NCBI GenBank assembly: GCA_965140555.1
Contig: OZ223259.1
Location: 1,984,001-2,048,000 of the forward strand
Direction of reading: 5' to 3'
Source: UBA1351 sp965140555
GTDB taxonomy: Bacteria; Bacillota; Clostridia; Lachnospirales; Vallitaleaceae
DNA: 64,000 bases
Position numbers and translations under genes: made by a program. Under the pieces are notes generated by a model. That model was not told where the DNA came from. It saw nothing but the letters and a program-made list of their open reading frames with translations, and searched no databases. Shown here in pieces: positions 55,674 through 64,000 of this stretch (the first letter of the stretch is position 1; every line of letters begins with the position of its first letter).

Positions 55674-56921
55674 ATGAATAGGAAGCTTATGCTAGGTATT
55701 ATCGTTACAAGTCTATTGTTTCTTGTGATAGGCTTCCTTTATGAAGCACCGCTGTTGCGTCGAGGTATAATGTTAGGTATACTGAGTATGTTTTTTTTAG
55801 TATTACTTATTTTACCTATAATGGCAATCAGGATAGAAGAGGATAAAGCTAGGATTAAGAGCATTGTTCGTATAGGATTCGGCTTGGATGTCGTTGTTAT
55901 TATGGCTATGGAATATTTATCACGTTTTGCCATAAATTACTTTTATCACTTGCTTTATGTAGAAATATTAATCGTTATGATTTGGATAATGGTGCTATCC
56001 TCTAAGATGACCTATATGGGATCGGTTTTGATCTATGGAGCATCATTGATTAAGTTTTTACCACTATTGATTCGTGCGTTTACCTTAGGTAATGTTGCTA
56101 TTTTTGGTTTTCTTGCAGTTGTTGAGGGGGCAGTGATTTTATTGCTGTTACTATCCAAGGCCTATTGGCACGAATTGACGAACTCAAGAGAGTTGTATAA
56201 GGCTTTAGGAGATGCTTATGGGCAATTGGAAATCTATTCCAAAGAACTGCAAGTGTTGACAGAAAGAGAAGCACGTTTAGCCATAGCAAGAGATCTACAT
56301 GATACATTAGGACATGAAATGACTGGACTTATTATGCAATTGGAAATGAGTAAACGTATGAAGGATCAAGGGATGGATAATCAAGAGATCACAGAAGAAA
56401 GCTTGAAATCGGCAAGAACAGCATTAAAGCAGATACGAGAGATTGTTGATACCCTAAGGAGCGAGACAGAAGAGCCATATAAGTATACGTTGGATAAGTT
56501 GATAGAGGGCTATGGCAATAAGACAGGCAAGACCTTTCATATAGCGAATACACTTGCAGAATTACCGGAATCAAGAATATATGAAGTCATTTATCGGGTT
56601 GTGCAAGAAGCGATGACCAATATGGTAAAGCATAGTCAATCAAAGGATGCGACGGTTTATCTTTACGAACAGGGTGAGGGGAATAGAAAAGCATTATGTT
56701 GCGATATACAAGAAGAGGGTCCGACAACATTGAATAACATACAGTTGGAGACAAAGAGGCCAATAAATGGGATAACCCAATCAGCAATAGTTCCGGGTAA
56801 TGGGTTAAACGGTATGAAAGAGCGTGTTGAAGCGATTGGAGGTTCCTTAACTTATGGGTATGAGACAGAGGACAGATGTCGATTTTTTATTGGGATAAAG
56901 ATTCCTTATAGGTATAAGTAA
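55674..56921 (+). CDS. NarL-type sensor histidine kinase (HisKA_3)
   Basis: 415 residues. Five or six membrane helices in the first 165 residues with almost no outside loops, a short coiled linker, then HisKA_3 with phospho-His in ARDLHDTLGHEMTGL, and the ATPase domain (N box VVQEAMTNMVKHS, G box NGLNGMKERVEAIGGS). Similar to LiaS/DesK-type envelope or lipid sensors. GGAGGA before the ATG. Directly followed by its response regulator, and next to an ABC exporter operon it may control. Confidence 0.93.
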   Translation: MNRKLMLGIIVTSLLFLVIGFLYEAPLLRRGIMLGILSMFFLVLLILPIMAIRIEEDKARIKSIVRIGFGLDVVVIMAMEYLSRFAINYFYHLLYVEILIVMIWIMVLSSKMTYMGSVLIYGASLIKFLPLLIRAFTLGNVAIFGFLAVVEGAVILLLLLSKAYWHELTNSRELYKALGDAYGQLEIYSKELQVLTEREARLAIARDLHDTLGHEMTGLIMQLEMSKRMKDQGMDNQEITEESLKSARTALKQIREIVDTLRSETEEPYKYTLDKLIEGYGNKTGKTFHIANTLAELPESRIYEVIYRVVQEAMTNMVKHSQSKDATVYLYEQGEGNRKALCCDIQEEGPTTLNNIQLETKRPINGITQSAIVPGNGLNGMKERVEAIGGSLTYGYETEDRCRFFIGIKIPYRYK

Positions 56922-56937
56922 AGAAAGGATAGAGTGT

Positions 56938-57582
56938 ATGATTCATGTCGTACTAGTGGATGATCAAGAGTTGATGTTAAAAGGATTAACAATGATATTG
57001 GAGCAAGAATCAGATATTCAAGTTGTCGGACGGTGTCATCAAGGAGAAGAGGCCGTCTATGCATGTAAGAATCGAGAGGTCGATGTAGTATTGATGGATA
57101 TACGTATGCCTCATATGAATGGTGTTGAAGCAACGAAAGCTATTTTGGATTTGGATAAAGGCATTAAGGTTATAATCTTGACGACATTTAATGAAGATGC
57201 GTATATATATGAATGTCTGACGTATGGAGCGAGTGGTTATCTGCTCAAGGATGCGACTCCGGAAGAGATTGTTACAAGTATACGTCATGCCAAAGAAGGC
57301 TATACCCAAGTATCGCCGGAAGTAACGCGCAAGATGATTGATATGATAGGGGAATCACCTAGAATTGAACGATCAAACAAGCAGGACCCGGTGGTAACCT
57401 TTAGTAGACGTGAAAAGGAAATTTGCCACTACCTTGCCCAAGGGAAAAATAATAAAGAGATCGCAACGTTATTAAAAATTAGTGAGGGGACAGTTAAGAA
57501 TCATATGACAAGAATACTAGATAAAACCATGCTTCGAGATAGAACACAGTTGGCTTTATATGCATTGTCCCATGGGTTATAG
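56938..57582 (+). CDS. NarL/LuxR-family response regulator
   Basis: 214 residues. Receiver: VDDQELMLKG, phospho-Asp in VVLMDIRMPHMNG, Lys in GYLLKDATPEEI. C-terminal LuxR helix-turn-helix: FSRREKEICHYLAQGKNNKEIATLLKISEGTVKNHMTRI. Partner of the kinase 16 bp upstream. A terminator follows, so the ABC unit downstream is transcribed separately and is a plausible target. Confidence 0.95.
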   Translation: MIHVVLVDDQELMLKGLTMILEQESDIQVVGRCHQGEEAVYACKNREVDVVLMDIRMPHMNGVEATKAILDLDKGIKVIILTTFNEDAYIYECLTYGASGYLLKDATPEEIVTSIRHAKEGYTQVSPEVTRKMIDMIGESPRIERSNKQDPVVTFSRREKEICHYLAQGKNNKEIATLLKISEGTVKNHMTRILDKTMLRDRTQLALYALSHGL

Positions 57583-57588
57583 AAAAAT

Positions 57589-57611
57589 CATGACAAAAGT
57601 CATGGCTTTTT
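57589..57611 (+). terminator. Terminator after the two-component pair
   Basis: CATGAC-AAAA-GTCATG (57589-57604) followed by GCTTTTTT. Confidence 0.85.
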
Positions 57612-57688
57612 TGTGCGAAAAGTGAGAAGCGTAGAAAGAATCTCTATGGTATTATAAAAGAAATAAAAGAAATGAAAGGAGCATGTTC

Positions 57689-58630
57689 GTGAGAAAAATT
57701 CGTATAGTAATAATGGTTTTAATTATCGCTGGAACAATAAGTGGATGTGGTCATAAAGGACTTGAAGAATATAAAGAGGCATTGACAGTGACAAGTCAGA
57801 TAAATTCAGGAAGGTTACAAATGATTATGGACTTGGAATTAGCATTTAATGAAGAAGGATTATCGGAAGATGCCATTCGAAAGTTGAATGAGTATAAAGC
57901 AATGCATCTTGAGATGACATATCGTTACGGAGTGAGTGATAATGAAAAACAGAAGCAAGTACAGGCAGATACTTTTTTTAGTATCGGAGGATTTGGGTTA
58001 GATACAACGTTCTATATGGATGGTGAACGGCAAGCTATCCGGTTGCCAATTATTAATAAGTTAATGACGATAGAAGATTATAGCGTTCAAGAGGACTTGA
58101 AAGGTTTTTCGTTAGAAAATGTGGCAGCACAATGGACAAATGTGTTTAATGAAGAAGACGTTATAGTCGGTCAACAAGATTATATAATTACTGAAGAGGG
58201 ACAGATAAAAACGATGACATATACGATAAAATTGACCTCAGAACAATTGATGATGCTTTTTGGACCGATACAGAAAAAGATTGGAGAACTGTCGCAAGAA
58301 CAATTAGCAAACTTCTTGCATATAGAACCAACGATGGCTGCTCAACTGAAGGGAGCGCTGGATGCTCAGTTGGAGGGGGTTGTCATGACGAATCTTGACG
58401 GTAAAGCCTATGTTGATTTTGATGGTCGATTGAGCCGACAAACAATGGAGCTACAAGGGATTGTTACGAACAATAAACCCGGTCAATTGAAAAGCTTTAA
58501 TGTATCGGTTCAAATGGATACGGATACATTGGGAGAAGAGCAACAATTGGATTTTCCTGAGAAAGATGCGTATCAGTGGATTGAACCGGACAAAGTTAGA
58601 GAAGCCTATGAATCGGTGCGTGGATTGTAA
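57689..58630 (+). CDS. Lipoprotein of the ABC unit (DUF6612/LolA-like)
   Basis: About 313 residues. GTG 57689 has AAAGGAG 7 nt upstream; ATG 57683 is too close to it. Signal ends in the lipobox ISGC. The mature part begins with ALTVTSQINSGRLQMIMDLEL and is beta-rich (MHLEMTYRYGVSD, GFGLDTTFYMDGERQA), like LolA-fold DUF6612 lipoproteins of Firmicutes. Starts a unit with an ATPase and two permeases, 19 bp apart. Perhaps a substrate-handling or sensing partner at the membrane surface. Confidence 0.75.
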   Translation: MRKIRIVIMVLIIAGTISGCGHKGLEEYKEALTVTSQINSGRLQMIMDLELAFNEEGLSEDAIRKLNEYKAMHLEMTYRYGVSDNEKQKQVQADTFFSIGGFGLDTTFYMDGERQAIRLPIINKLMTIEDYSVQEDLKGFSLENVAAQWTNVFNEEDVIVGQQDYIITEEGQIKTMTYTIKLTSEQLMMLFGPIQKKIGELSQEQLANFLHIEPTMAAQLKGALDAQLEGVVMTNLDGKAYVDFDGRLSRQTMELQGIVTNNKPGQLKSFNVSVQMDTDTLGEEQQLDFPEKDAYQWIEPDKVREAYESVRGL

Positions 58631-58649
58631 TATAAAATGGGAGGATACC

Positions 58650-59588
58650 ATGGAATTATTAGAAGTGACACATGTAAAAAAACAGTTTAAAACAGTACAG
58701 GCAGTAAAGGATATATCATTCAATGTAAAAGAGGGAGAAATTCTAGGTTTATTAGGGCCCAATGGAGCCGGAAAATCAACGACTATATCGATGATATCAA
58801 CGTTATTAAAACCGGATTCCGGAGATATTGTGTATAATGGGCAATCTGTTATAAAAAAACCGGAGGTTATTCAAGAAAATTTGGGGTATGTACCCCAAGA
58901 GATTGCATTATATCAGATGCTTTCAGGGAAGGAAAATCTTGAATTTTGGGGTAAAGCTTATGGTCTTCGGGGAAAAGCACTCAAAGAAGCGATAGAAGAT
59001 GTCTCAGAGATTATCGGTATTAAAGAACGCTTGACAGATAAGGTGAAAAACTATTCGGGAGGTATGCAACGTCGTCTCAATATAGGGGTCGCTTTGTTAC
59101 ATAATCCTGAGTTGATTATTATGGATGAGCCTACAGTCGGAATTGATCCTCAATCTAGAATGCATATTCTAGATACAGTATTACGCCTCAATAAAGAAAA
59201 GGGAATGACCGTCATCTATACAAGCCATTATATGGAAGAGGTTGACTATCTATGTAATCGAATATGTATTATGGATAAAGGTCAAATCCGTGCACAAGGA
59301 ACGAAGGAAGCACTGATTAGAGATAATAATCCAACGATTCAAATTGATGTAAAAGTTGATGGAAAGCATGAGAAAGCATCGAAGGCAATCCGTCAGATTA
59401 AAGGGATTACAAAGGTCGATATAGTAGAAGGAAGAATACTAATGGAAGCTTATCCTGGTGAGAATGTCTACAGTGACTTTATTGAGGTTATGAAACAACA
59501 AAACATACACATTCTGTCAATGGACACCCGAGAAGCAAATCTTGAGGCTGTCTTTTTACAACTGACAGGAAGAGAGCTAAGGGATTAA
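58650..59588 (+). CDS. ABC exporter ATP-binding protein
   Basis: 312 residues from ATG 58650 (GGGAGG 5 nt upstream). Walker A GLLGPNGAGKSTTISMI, Q-loop VPQEIALYQ, signature YSGGMQRRLNIG, Walker B LIIMDEPTVGIDP, H-loop IYTSHYMEEV, and a C-terminal extension of about 85 residues typical of DrrA/NatA-type exporters. It energises the two ABC-2 permeases that follow. Substrate may be a drug, lipid or peptide. Confidence 0.95.
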   Translation: MELLEVTHVKKQFKTVQAVKDISFNVKEGEILGLLGPNGAGKSTTISMISTLLKPDSGDIVYNGQSVIKKPEVIQENLGYVPQEIALYQMLSGKENLEFWGKAYGLRGKALKEAIEDVSEIIGIKERLTDKVKNYSGGMQRRLNIGVALLHNPELIIMDEPTVGIDPQSRMHILDTVLRLNKEKGMTVIYTSHYMEEVDYLCNRICIMDKGQIRAQGTKEALIRDNNPTIQIDVKVDGKHEKASKAIRQIKGITKVDIVEGRILMEAYPGENVYSDFIEVMKQQNIHILSMDTREANLEAVFLQLTGRELRD

Positions 59589-59614
59589 ATGAAGATTGAT
59601 AAGGAGGAAACAAT

Positions 59615-60949
59615 ATGCTCTTTGACTTAGTAATAAAGGATTTAAAGCTATTCTTATATGATAAGAAAACATTAGCGGTTTTCCTCGTTATGCCTATTGT
59701 TCTTATGACAATTTTAGGAATATCCCTTTCAGATATTTTCACGGAAGATAGCGGTTCCCCTTTTGAGCAAATACGCCTGGGTGTTGTTAAAAATTATAAC
59801 GTTGATGAGGAGCTTATAAGATTACAGGCTGATGAGAGGGATATGTTACATGAGGGTGGAGAAGGCATAGATGAAATGGCAGTTGGGGATGTCGTCGATA
59901 TGGATGCTATATTCTTTCGGGATTTTCTTGGGCAGGAACAGGTACAGGAATGGGTAACAGTATTTGAAATGTCAGAAGATGAGATGGATGAAGCAATAGA
60001 AGCAGACAAGATTGATGCGGCTATCGTGATGCCGGAGGGCTATGTCTATAATGGTGGGATGACGATGATGGGGATTGGTCGTAGAGAGAATACGATTCAT
60101 CTGATTATAAATCCGGAGCATTCAATAAAAGGGGAAGTGATACAAGGCATCATTAATGGGTTTATTAGTGAGGTTAATCGACAGAAGGCACAAAATACGA
60201 TACTCATCGGTGATTTAATGGTCTCAAATAAGATGGCATTTATTGAGAGTGTCTTCCTGAATGAGAAAATGCAGGAAACACCTGCTATGGATATAGAGGT
60301 GACCAATATACCTGCTCAAAAAGGTACAACAATGGACAGTTTTCAGTATTATGCTGTGGCTATTATGAGCATGTTTGTCCTCTACGCAGCAAGTTTCTCA
60401 GGATTTGGGATGCGACGAGAAAAAACACATAGTACATTATCGCGTGCCTATGTACAAGGAATATCAATAAACCTAATTATCATCAGTAACTTCATCAAGA
60501 CACTTCTATTGGTCATGATTCAGATGAGTGTGATGATTTTATATTCGTATATAGTACTTGGCGTTCAATGGGGAAATCCTATAATATTGCCTCTGAATAT
60601 GTTCCTAATTGGTGCAGTTGTGGGTGCGATGGGAAGTCTATTATCTCTTATAGGACTTGCCATGGATAGTGATAGCGTCATTAAAGTATTTGAAATGGTC
60701 ATTATTCAGTTTATGGCATTAATCGGAGGAAGTTTTATTCCCATTGATGTTTTACCGGATGCGATCAGCCATTTAAAATTCTTATCCATACCCGGATTGT
60801 CCATTGAACTATTTACTAATGGAATGATGGGACAGCCCATTAATCAATTGATAGGAACTTGGGCCATAATTGTTGTCTACACCCTTGTGGCATTACTTAT
60901 CGTTTGGGGAGGGACGGGTATTATGGAAAGAAGGTGGCGGACATGTTAA
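59615..60949 (+). CDS. ABC-2 family permease, first
   Basis: 444 residues. One N-terminal helix (about 17-37), a large extracytoplasmic loop of about 210 residues (acidic, with DEMDEAIEADKIDAAIVMPEG, the YhgE/ABC-2 pattern), then five helices (about 246-262, 288-312, 330-350, 360-378, 420-438). AAGGAGG before the ATG. Its last codons overlap the second permease, so they likely pair as a heterodimer. Confidence 0.9.
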   Translation: MLFDLVIKDLKLFLYDKKTLAVFLVMPIVLMTILGISLSDIFTEDSGSPFEQIRLGVVKNYNVDEELIRLQADERDMLHEGGEGIDEMAVGDVVDMDAIFFRDFLGQEQVQEWVTVFEMSEDEMDEAIEADKIDAAIVMPEGYVYNGGMTMMGIGRRENTIHLIINPEHSIKGEVIQGIINGFISEVNRQKAQNTILIGDLMVSNKMAFIESVFLNEKMQETPAMDIEVTNIPAQKGTTMDSFQYYAVAIMSMFVLYAASFSGFGMRREKTHSTLSRAYVQGISINLIIISNFIKTLLLVMIQMSVMILYSYIVLGVQWGNPIILPLNMFLIGAVVGAMGSLLSLIGLAMDSDSVIKVFEMVIIQFMALIGGSFIPIDVLPDAISHLKFLSIPGLSIELFTNGMMGQPINQLIGTWAIIVVYTLVALLIVWGGTGIMERRWRTC

Positions 60950-62115
60950 CAATGCTTTGGATACGATTTAAGGAGTACAAAAGAGCGTGGTTGAGTTTTG
61001 TTGTGATGACCCTCATGTCGATAGGATTTATCTATGCGTTTGGGTTAGGGTTTAGTAATGAAAGTTTACTTCATGTGGGTGTGGTTAATGAATCAAAACA
61101 ACCGATAACACAATCAATACTTACTCGTTTGCAAAGGAACAAAGACTTTGTATGGATTGCTATGGAGCGAGAAGATGCGATAAAAGCGTTAGAAGAGGAT
61201 TCCATTATTGCGGCGGTTATATTGCCGGAAGATGGATTCATGGAGGGAAAGTCTTGGAATATTCCAATTATGCAAGTAACGGATAGGGTTGAAAGTGTAA
61301 CCATACAGACTATTATACGGGATATAGCGACCAAAGAATTCGGTATCGATCAATTTTTATCACAAATAGAGCCACTTTATGTAGAGCTGGAAATGAAATA
61401 TAACAAAACGGCAATGCGTGAGGACATTGTGGAATTAATGGATAGAAGACCTGCTATGACAATGGATACATCTGTTTACGAATCATCGGGACAAGCGGGC
61501 TATAATCAGCTAAAACAATCATTTATGGGATTTATGCTATTCTTATCTCTATTTACGATGATCTTTGGTGTTGGTAGTATTGTTGAAGACAAGGAAATGA
61601 AAATCTGGCATCGGCAACGGATATCTCCGTTGTCTATGTGGCAAATCATGGGTTCTGTATTAATCACGGGATTTGTTATGGGTATGTTACAGCTCTTACT
61701 CATTGTTGTGTCCGGTCACTTGATTTTCGAAATAGATTTGGGACCATCTATTTTTGGGCTTTTAGTTTTACTGTCCGGGTATACGTTTGCTTCTATTTCG
61801 ATGGGGCTATTCATTTCAAGAAGTGTAAAGACGCATCAACAATTGTCTGCCATATCCCCCCTTATTATTGTAGCAACATCCATGCTGGGGGGGTGTATGT
61901 GGCCTTTGGAATTTGTTACCAATCCAATAATTCGCTTCCTTAGTCGGCTGACACCTCAACGGTATGGAATGGAGGGACTAGAAGTGCTTATTGTAAGACA
62001 GCAAGGCTTTGAAAGCATGGTCCCTTCATTAGTGCAAGTTCTATTGTTAGGAAGTGTTTTTCTCTTTCTTGCCTTAATTCCTTTAAGAAAGTCACGAGAA
62101 ATAGTTCGAGGGTAG
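60943..62115 (+). CDS. ABC-2 family permease, second
   Basis: 390 residues from ATG 60943 (AAGGTGG 6 nt upstream), overlapping the first permease by 7 bp. Same plan: one helix (about 17-34), an outside loop of about 165 residues (EDAIKALEEDSIIAAVILPEDG), then five helices ending near 375. The related loop motif shows the two permeases arose by duplication. C-terminal ABC2 signature LGGCMWPLEFVTNPIIRFLSRLTPQRY. Confidence 0.9.
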   Translation: MLTMLWIRFKEYKRAWLSFVVMTLMSIGFIYAFGLGFSNESLLHVGVVNESKQPITQSILTRLQRNKDFVWIAMEREDAIKALEEDSIIAAVILPEDGFMEGKSWNIPIMQVTDRVESVTIQTIIRDIATKEFGIDQFLSQIEPLYVELEMKYNKTAMREDIVELMDRRPAMTMDTSVYESSGQAGYNQLKQSFMGFMLFLSLFTMIFGVGSIVEDKEMKIWHRQRISPLSMWQIMGSVLITGFVMGMLQLLLIVVSGHLIFEIDLGPSIFGLLVLLSGYTFASISMGLFISRSVKTHQQLSAISPLIIVATSMLGGCMWPLEFVTNPIIRFLSRLTPQRYGMEGLEVLIVRQQGFESMVPSLVQVLLLGSVFLFLALIPLRKSREIVRG

Positions 62116-62117
62116 GT

Positions 62118-62143
62118 CTAAGGAGTGACTTTGGTCACCTTAG
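62118..62143 (+). other. Hairpin after the second permease
   Basis: CTAAGG-A-GTGAC-TTTG-GTCAC-CTTAG starts 2 bp after the stop. There is no T-run, so it is more likely an mRNA 3' stabiliser than a terminator. Confidence 0.5.
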
Positions 62144-62257
62144 AGAGTGACGAAGGATACTTATGAACAACAGATAAACAATGTAGAATAAACATGAGAG
62201 ATTTGTGTACATGACATGTGTTATGTAAAGGAATATACAGAGGTGCGAGGAGAAGAA

Positions 62258-62287
62258 GACCGATGGCTTTGCCATAGGTCTTTTTTT
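62258..62287 (+). terminator. Terminator before the second sensor gene
   Basis: AGACCGATGGC-TTT-GCCATAGGTCT (one mismatch) followed by TTTTTT. The rest of 62144-62415 shows no gene. Confidence 0.8.
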
Positions 62288-62415
62288 ATACGAAGGGAAA
62301 GTCTCTTGCACATTTTTGTTTTTTTAGCTATTATGAATATGAAGTTTGAAGAAGAGGACGTTACTTCTTGATTTCCACTATAAAAGAGGGCTCGATTCAG
62401 AAACGGAGAATGGAT

Positions 62416-63795
62416 ATGACAAGCTATATGGAGCTTCAAGTAGACTATACAATTATCATAGCACTTCTTATGTTCTCAGCGGCTGTATCGTGTGTACTAT
62501 GTGTTTACATAATAACTAAAAGTCGTAGTGGACGTGTTATGGTTTTTTTTATCATCGGTCAAATATTTACAATCATGTGGACGGTGCTGTATATTTTTGA
62601 ACTTCTGGCGCCAACAGTAGGGGCCAGATGGGTAATCGTATGCATTGAATATATTGTGTTATGTTATGTTGGTGTTGTCTTTCTCCAATTTGCCTATGCC
62701 TATACAAAACATGAGCTTTTACCTAGGCGATGGACAGTATTAACGTTAGTGATGTCAAGTATTGGTTACCTGTCGGTTTTGACAAATAACTATCATCATT
62801 GGTTTTATAAGTCTTTTTCCATTGATGGTGAGGTCTTTGGACCTATGGCATATTATATTATTGTATCAACGATGGTGGATTTATTGGGAGGAGCCATAAT
62901 TTTCGCTACGAATAAGCACCGTCGCAAAGGATCCCAGCAAAAACAGAGTATGTATTTCTCTATTGCGATCGTGGTTCCGGTGGGTGTCCATTTTCTACAG
63001 GTAATCGGAGTTTTGGATTTTGGATTTGCAATCGCACTGGTTTTTATTCCCTTCTCAGTATTGCTCTTTATCGTATCAATCTTAAAGTATCAGTTTCTAG
63101 ATGTCTTACCGATTGCCATTAACGATACTATTGATGGTATGCTTGATGGGATGTTGGTTGTAGATGGAAATGGGAAGGTGATTGATTCAAATGAAACCTT
63201 TTTTAAGAAAATGTTTGGTATGATGCATACGGAGACTTTACAAACATATGAGGCATTTGTAAAGGATATTTCGAAGTACTTAGTAGAAGAAGAGGATTAT
63301 AAAGAAATGTCTCGTGCGATTGAGGTGGATGATGAGGATGTCAGAAGAGGAACCATGACGATTCAAGCTGTTGATAAAAAACAGCATATTATCTATTATA
63401 CTGCAAAACCGATTATGGATCACAGTCACTATAAGATGGCGACATTAATTACTTTTTTTGATATGACGAAGATTCACTATTTATACAAAGAATTAGAAAT
63501 TAAAAATGCAGAAATGCTTCGTGCCAATATGCGACTTGAGAACTTGGCTAAGCAAGAACAACAGCTAGCCGTAGAATTGGAAAGAAATCATATGATGGCC
63601 GATATTCATGATACATTGGGACATTCCATGATGGAATTATTGGCGTTGTTAGAAGTATGTGATTATACGATAGATATAAAGAAAGATGATGAGACAGTTA
63701 TCAAAACTGTAGAAAATGCATTGAATAAAGCAAGAAACAGCTTGGCGGAAGTTCGACAAGCGGTATCAAATTACAGACAAATGGGAGGCTTTTGA
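62416..63795 (+). CDS. 7TM-PAS-HisKA_3 sensor lacking an ATPase domain
   Basis: 459 residues. ATG 62416 is chosen because CGGAG then has a 7-nt gap; ATG 62410 touches it. Seven helices (residues 10-230) form the histidine-kinase N-terminal 7TM region; a PAS domain follows (IDGMLDGMLVVDGNGKVID, near 250-370), a short coiled linker, and a HisKA_3 dimerisation motif with phospho-His in MADIHDTLGHSMMELL. The protein ends at SNYRQMGGF, just where the ATPase domain should begin; no N or G box exists. The stop overlaps the next start (TGATG), so the truncation is not an edge effect. It could be phosphorylated by another protein or by a separate ATPase subunit. Confidence 0.85.
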   Translation: MTSYMELQVDYTIIIALLMFSAAVSCVLCVYIITKSRSGRVMVFFIIGQIFTIMWTVLYIFELLAPTVGARWVIVCIEYIVLCYVGVVFLQFAYAYTKHELLPRRWTVLTLVMSSIGYLSVLTNNYHHWFYKSFSIDGEVFGPMAYYIIVSTMVDLLGGAIIFATNKHRRKGSQQKQSMYFSIAIVVPVGVHFLQVIGVLDFGFAIALVFIPFSVLLFIVSILKYQFLDVLPIAINDTIDGMLDGMLVVDGNGKVIDSNETFFKKMFGMMHTETLQTYEAFVKDISKYLVEEEDYKEMSRAIEVDDEDVRRGTMTIQAVDKKQHIIYYTAKPIMDHSHYKMATLITFFDMTKIHYLYKELEIKNAEMLRANMRLENLAKQEQQLAVELERNHMMADIHDTLGHSMMELLALLEVCDYTIDIKKDDETVIKTVENALNKARNSLAEVRQAVSNYRQMGGF

Positions 63796-64000
63796 TGATT
63801 AAGGTGATGGTAGTTGATGATCAGTTATTGTTGAAACAGACATTACTATATATGTTAAGTCAAGACGAAGACATAGAGGCGATTGATGGGGGTAAAGACG
63901 GCTACGAAGCTATAGAAAAAACAAAAGAATTTCTTCCTAATGTTATTCTTATGGACCTACGTATGCCAAGAATGGGTGGACTTACTGCAATGACACAGAT
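63795..64000 (+). CDS. Response regulator, N-terminal part (runs off the window)
   Basis: Receiver domain start, 68 residues visible: KVMVVDDQLLLKQTLLYML with the acidic pair, then NVILMDLRMPRMGGL with the phospho-Asp. This closely resembles NarL-type regulators. The ATG overlaps the stop of the sensor gene by one base, so they are a coupled pair. The output domain is outside the window. Confidence 0.9.
   Translation, partial: MIKVMVVDDQLLLKQTLLYMLSQDEDIEAIDGGKDGYEAIEKTKEFLPNVILMDLRMPRMGGLTAMTQ

Overview
The window reads as chromosomal DNA of an anaerobic, low-GC Firmicute of class Clostridia, probably order Lachnospirales. This rests on the 16S sequence, the strong aGGAGG ribosome binding sites, HydE ([FeFe]-hydrogenase maturation), NiaR, GdpP and a Tad locus of clostridial type. 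I could run no database search, so the placement is inference.

Layout. (1) 1-1763: a decayed group II intron end sitting antisense in a decayed IS4-type transposase. (2) 1.8-10.1 kb: an AT-rich accessory island of small membrane-anchored or secreted proteins headed by an orphan LytTR response regulator. It is full of duplicated and partly deleted pieces and contains a caspase-like (clan CD) peptidase gene with an in-frame TAG. (3) 10.2-12.6 kb: NRAMP transporter, ProX tRNA-editing protein and a frameshifted lipoprotein. (4) 12.6-15.3 kb: a BlaI/BlaR1 pair whose BlaR1 has no penicillin-binding sensor. (5) 15.6-21.1 kb: a carbohydrate locus (ADP-ribosylglycohydrolase family, PfkB kinase, ManD/RspA-like dehydratase) facing a twice-frameshifted pectinesterase. 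(6) 22.5-26.8 kb, minus strand: an eight-gene Mrp/Mbh-type ion-translocating membrane module. (7) 26.9-38.7 kb: OmpR-type two-component system overlapping niaR, hydE, TspO-like protein, PadR cassette, pepF, glgA and CvpA. (8) 38.8-44.9 kb: an rRNA operon in the order 16S-5S-tRNA-Ala-23S-tRNA-Asn-tRNA-Glu-5S-tRNA-Cys-tRNA-fMet. (9) 45-50.4 kb: rpsF-ssb-rpsR, gdpP-rplI-dnaB. (10) 50.6-55.6 kb: a compact Tad/Flp pilus locus. (11) 55.7 kb to the end: NarL-type two-component system, lipoprotein, ABC exporter with two permeases, and a second sensor lacking an ATPase domain, overlapping a response regulator that runs off the window.

How the parts work together. The LytTR regulator has paired direct repeats of the LytTR type upstream of its own gene and again just upstream of a good promoter for the next genes, so the island looks like a self-contained regulon, now eroding. 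The housekeeping stretch from the rRNA operon to dnaB is ordinary and intact. Several apparent single-base frameshifts (about 2745, 12300, 20825, 20930 and 21375) should be checked against reads before being treated as biology.
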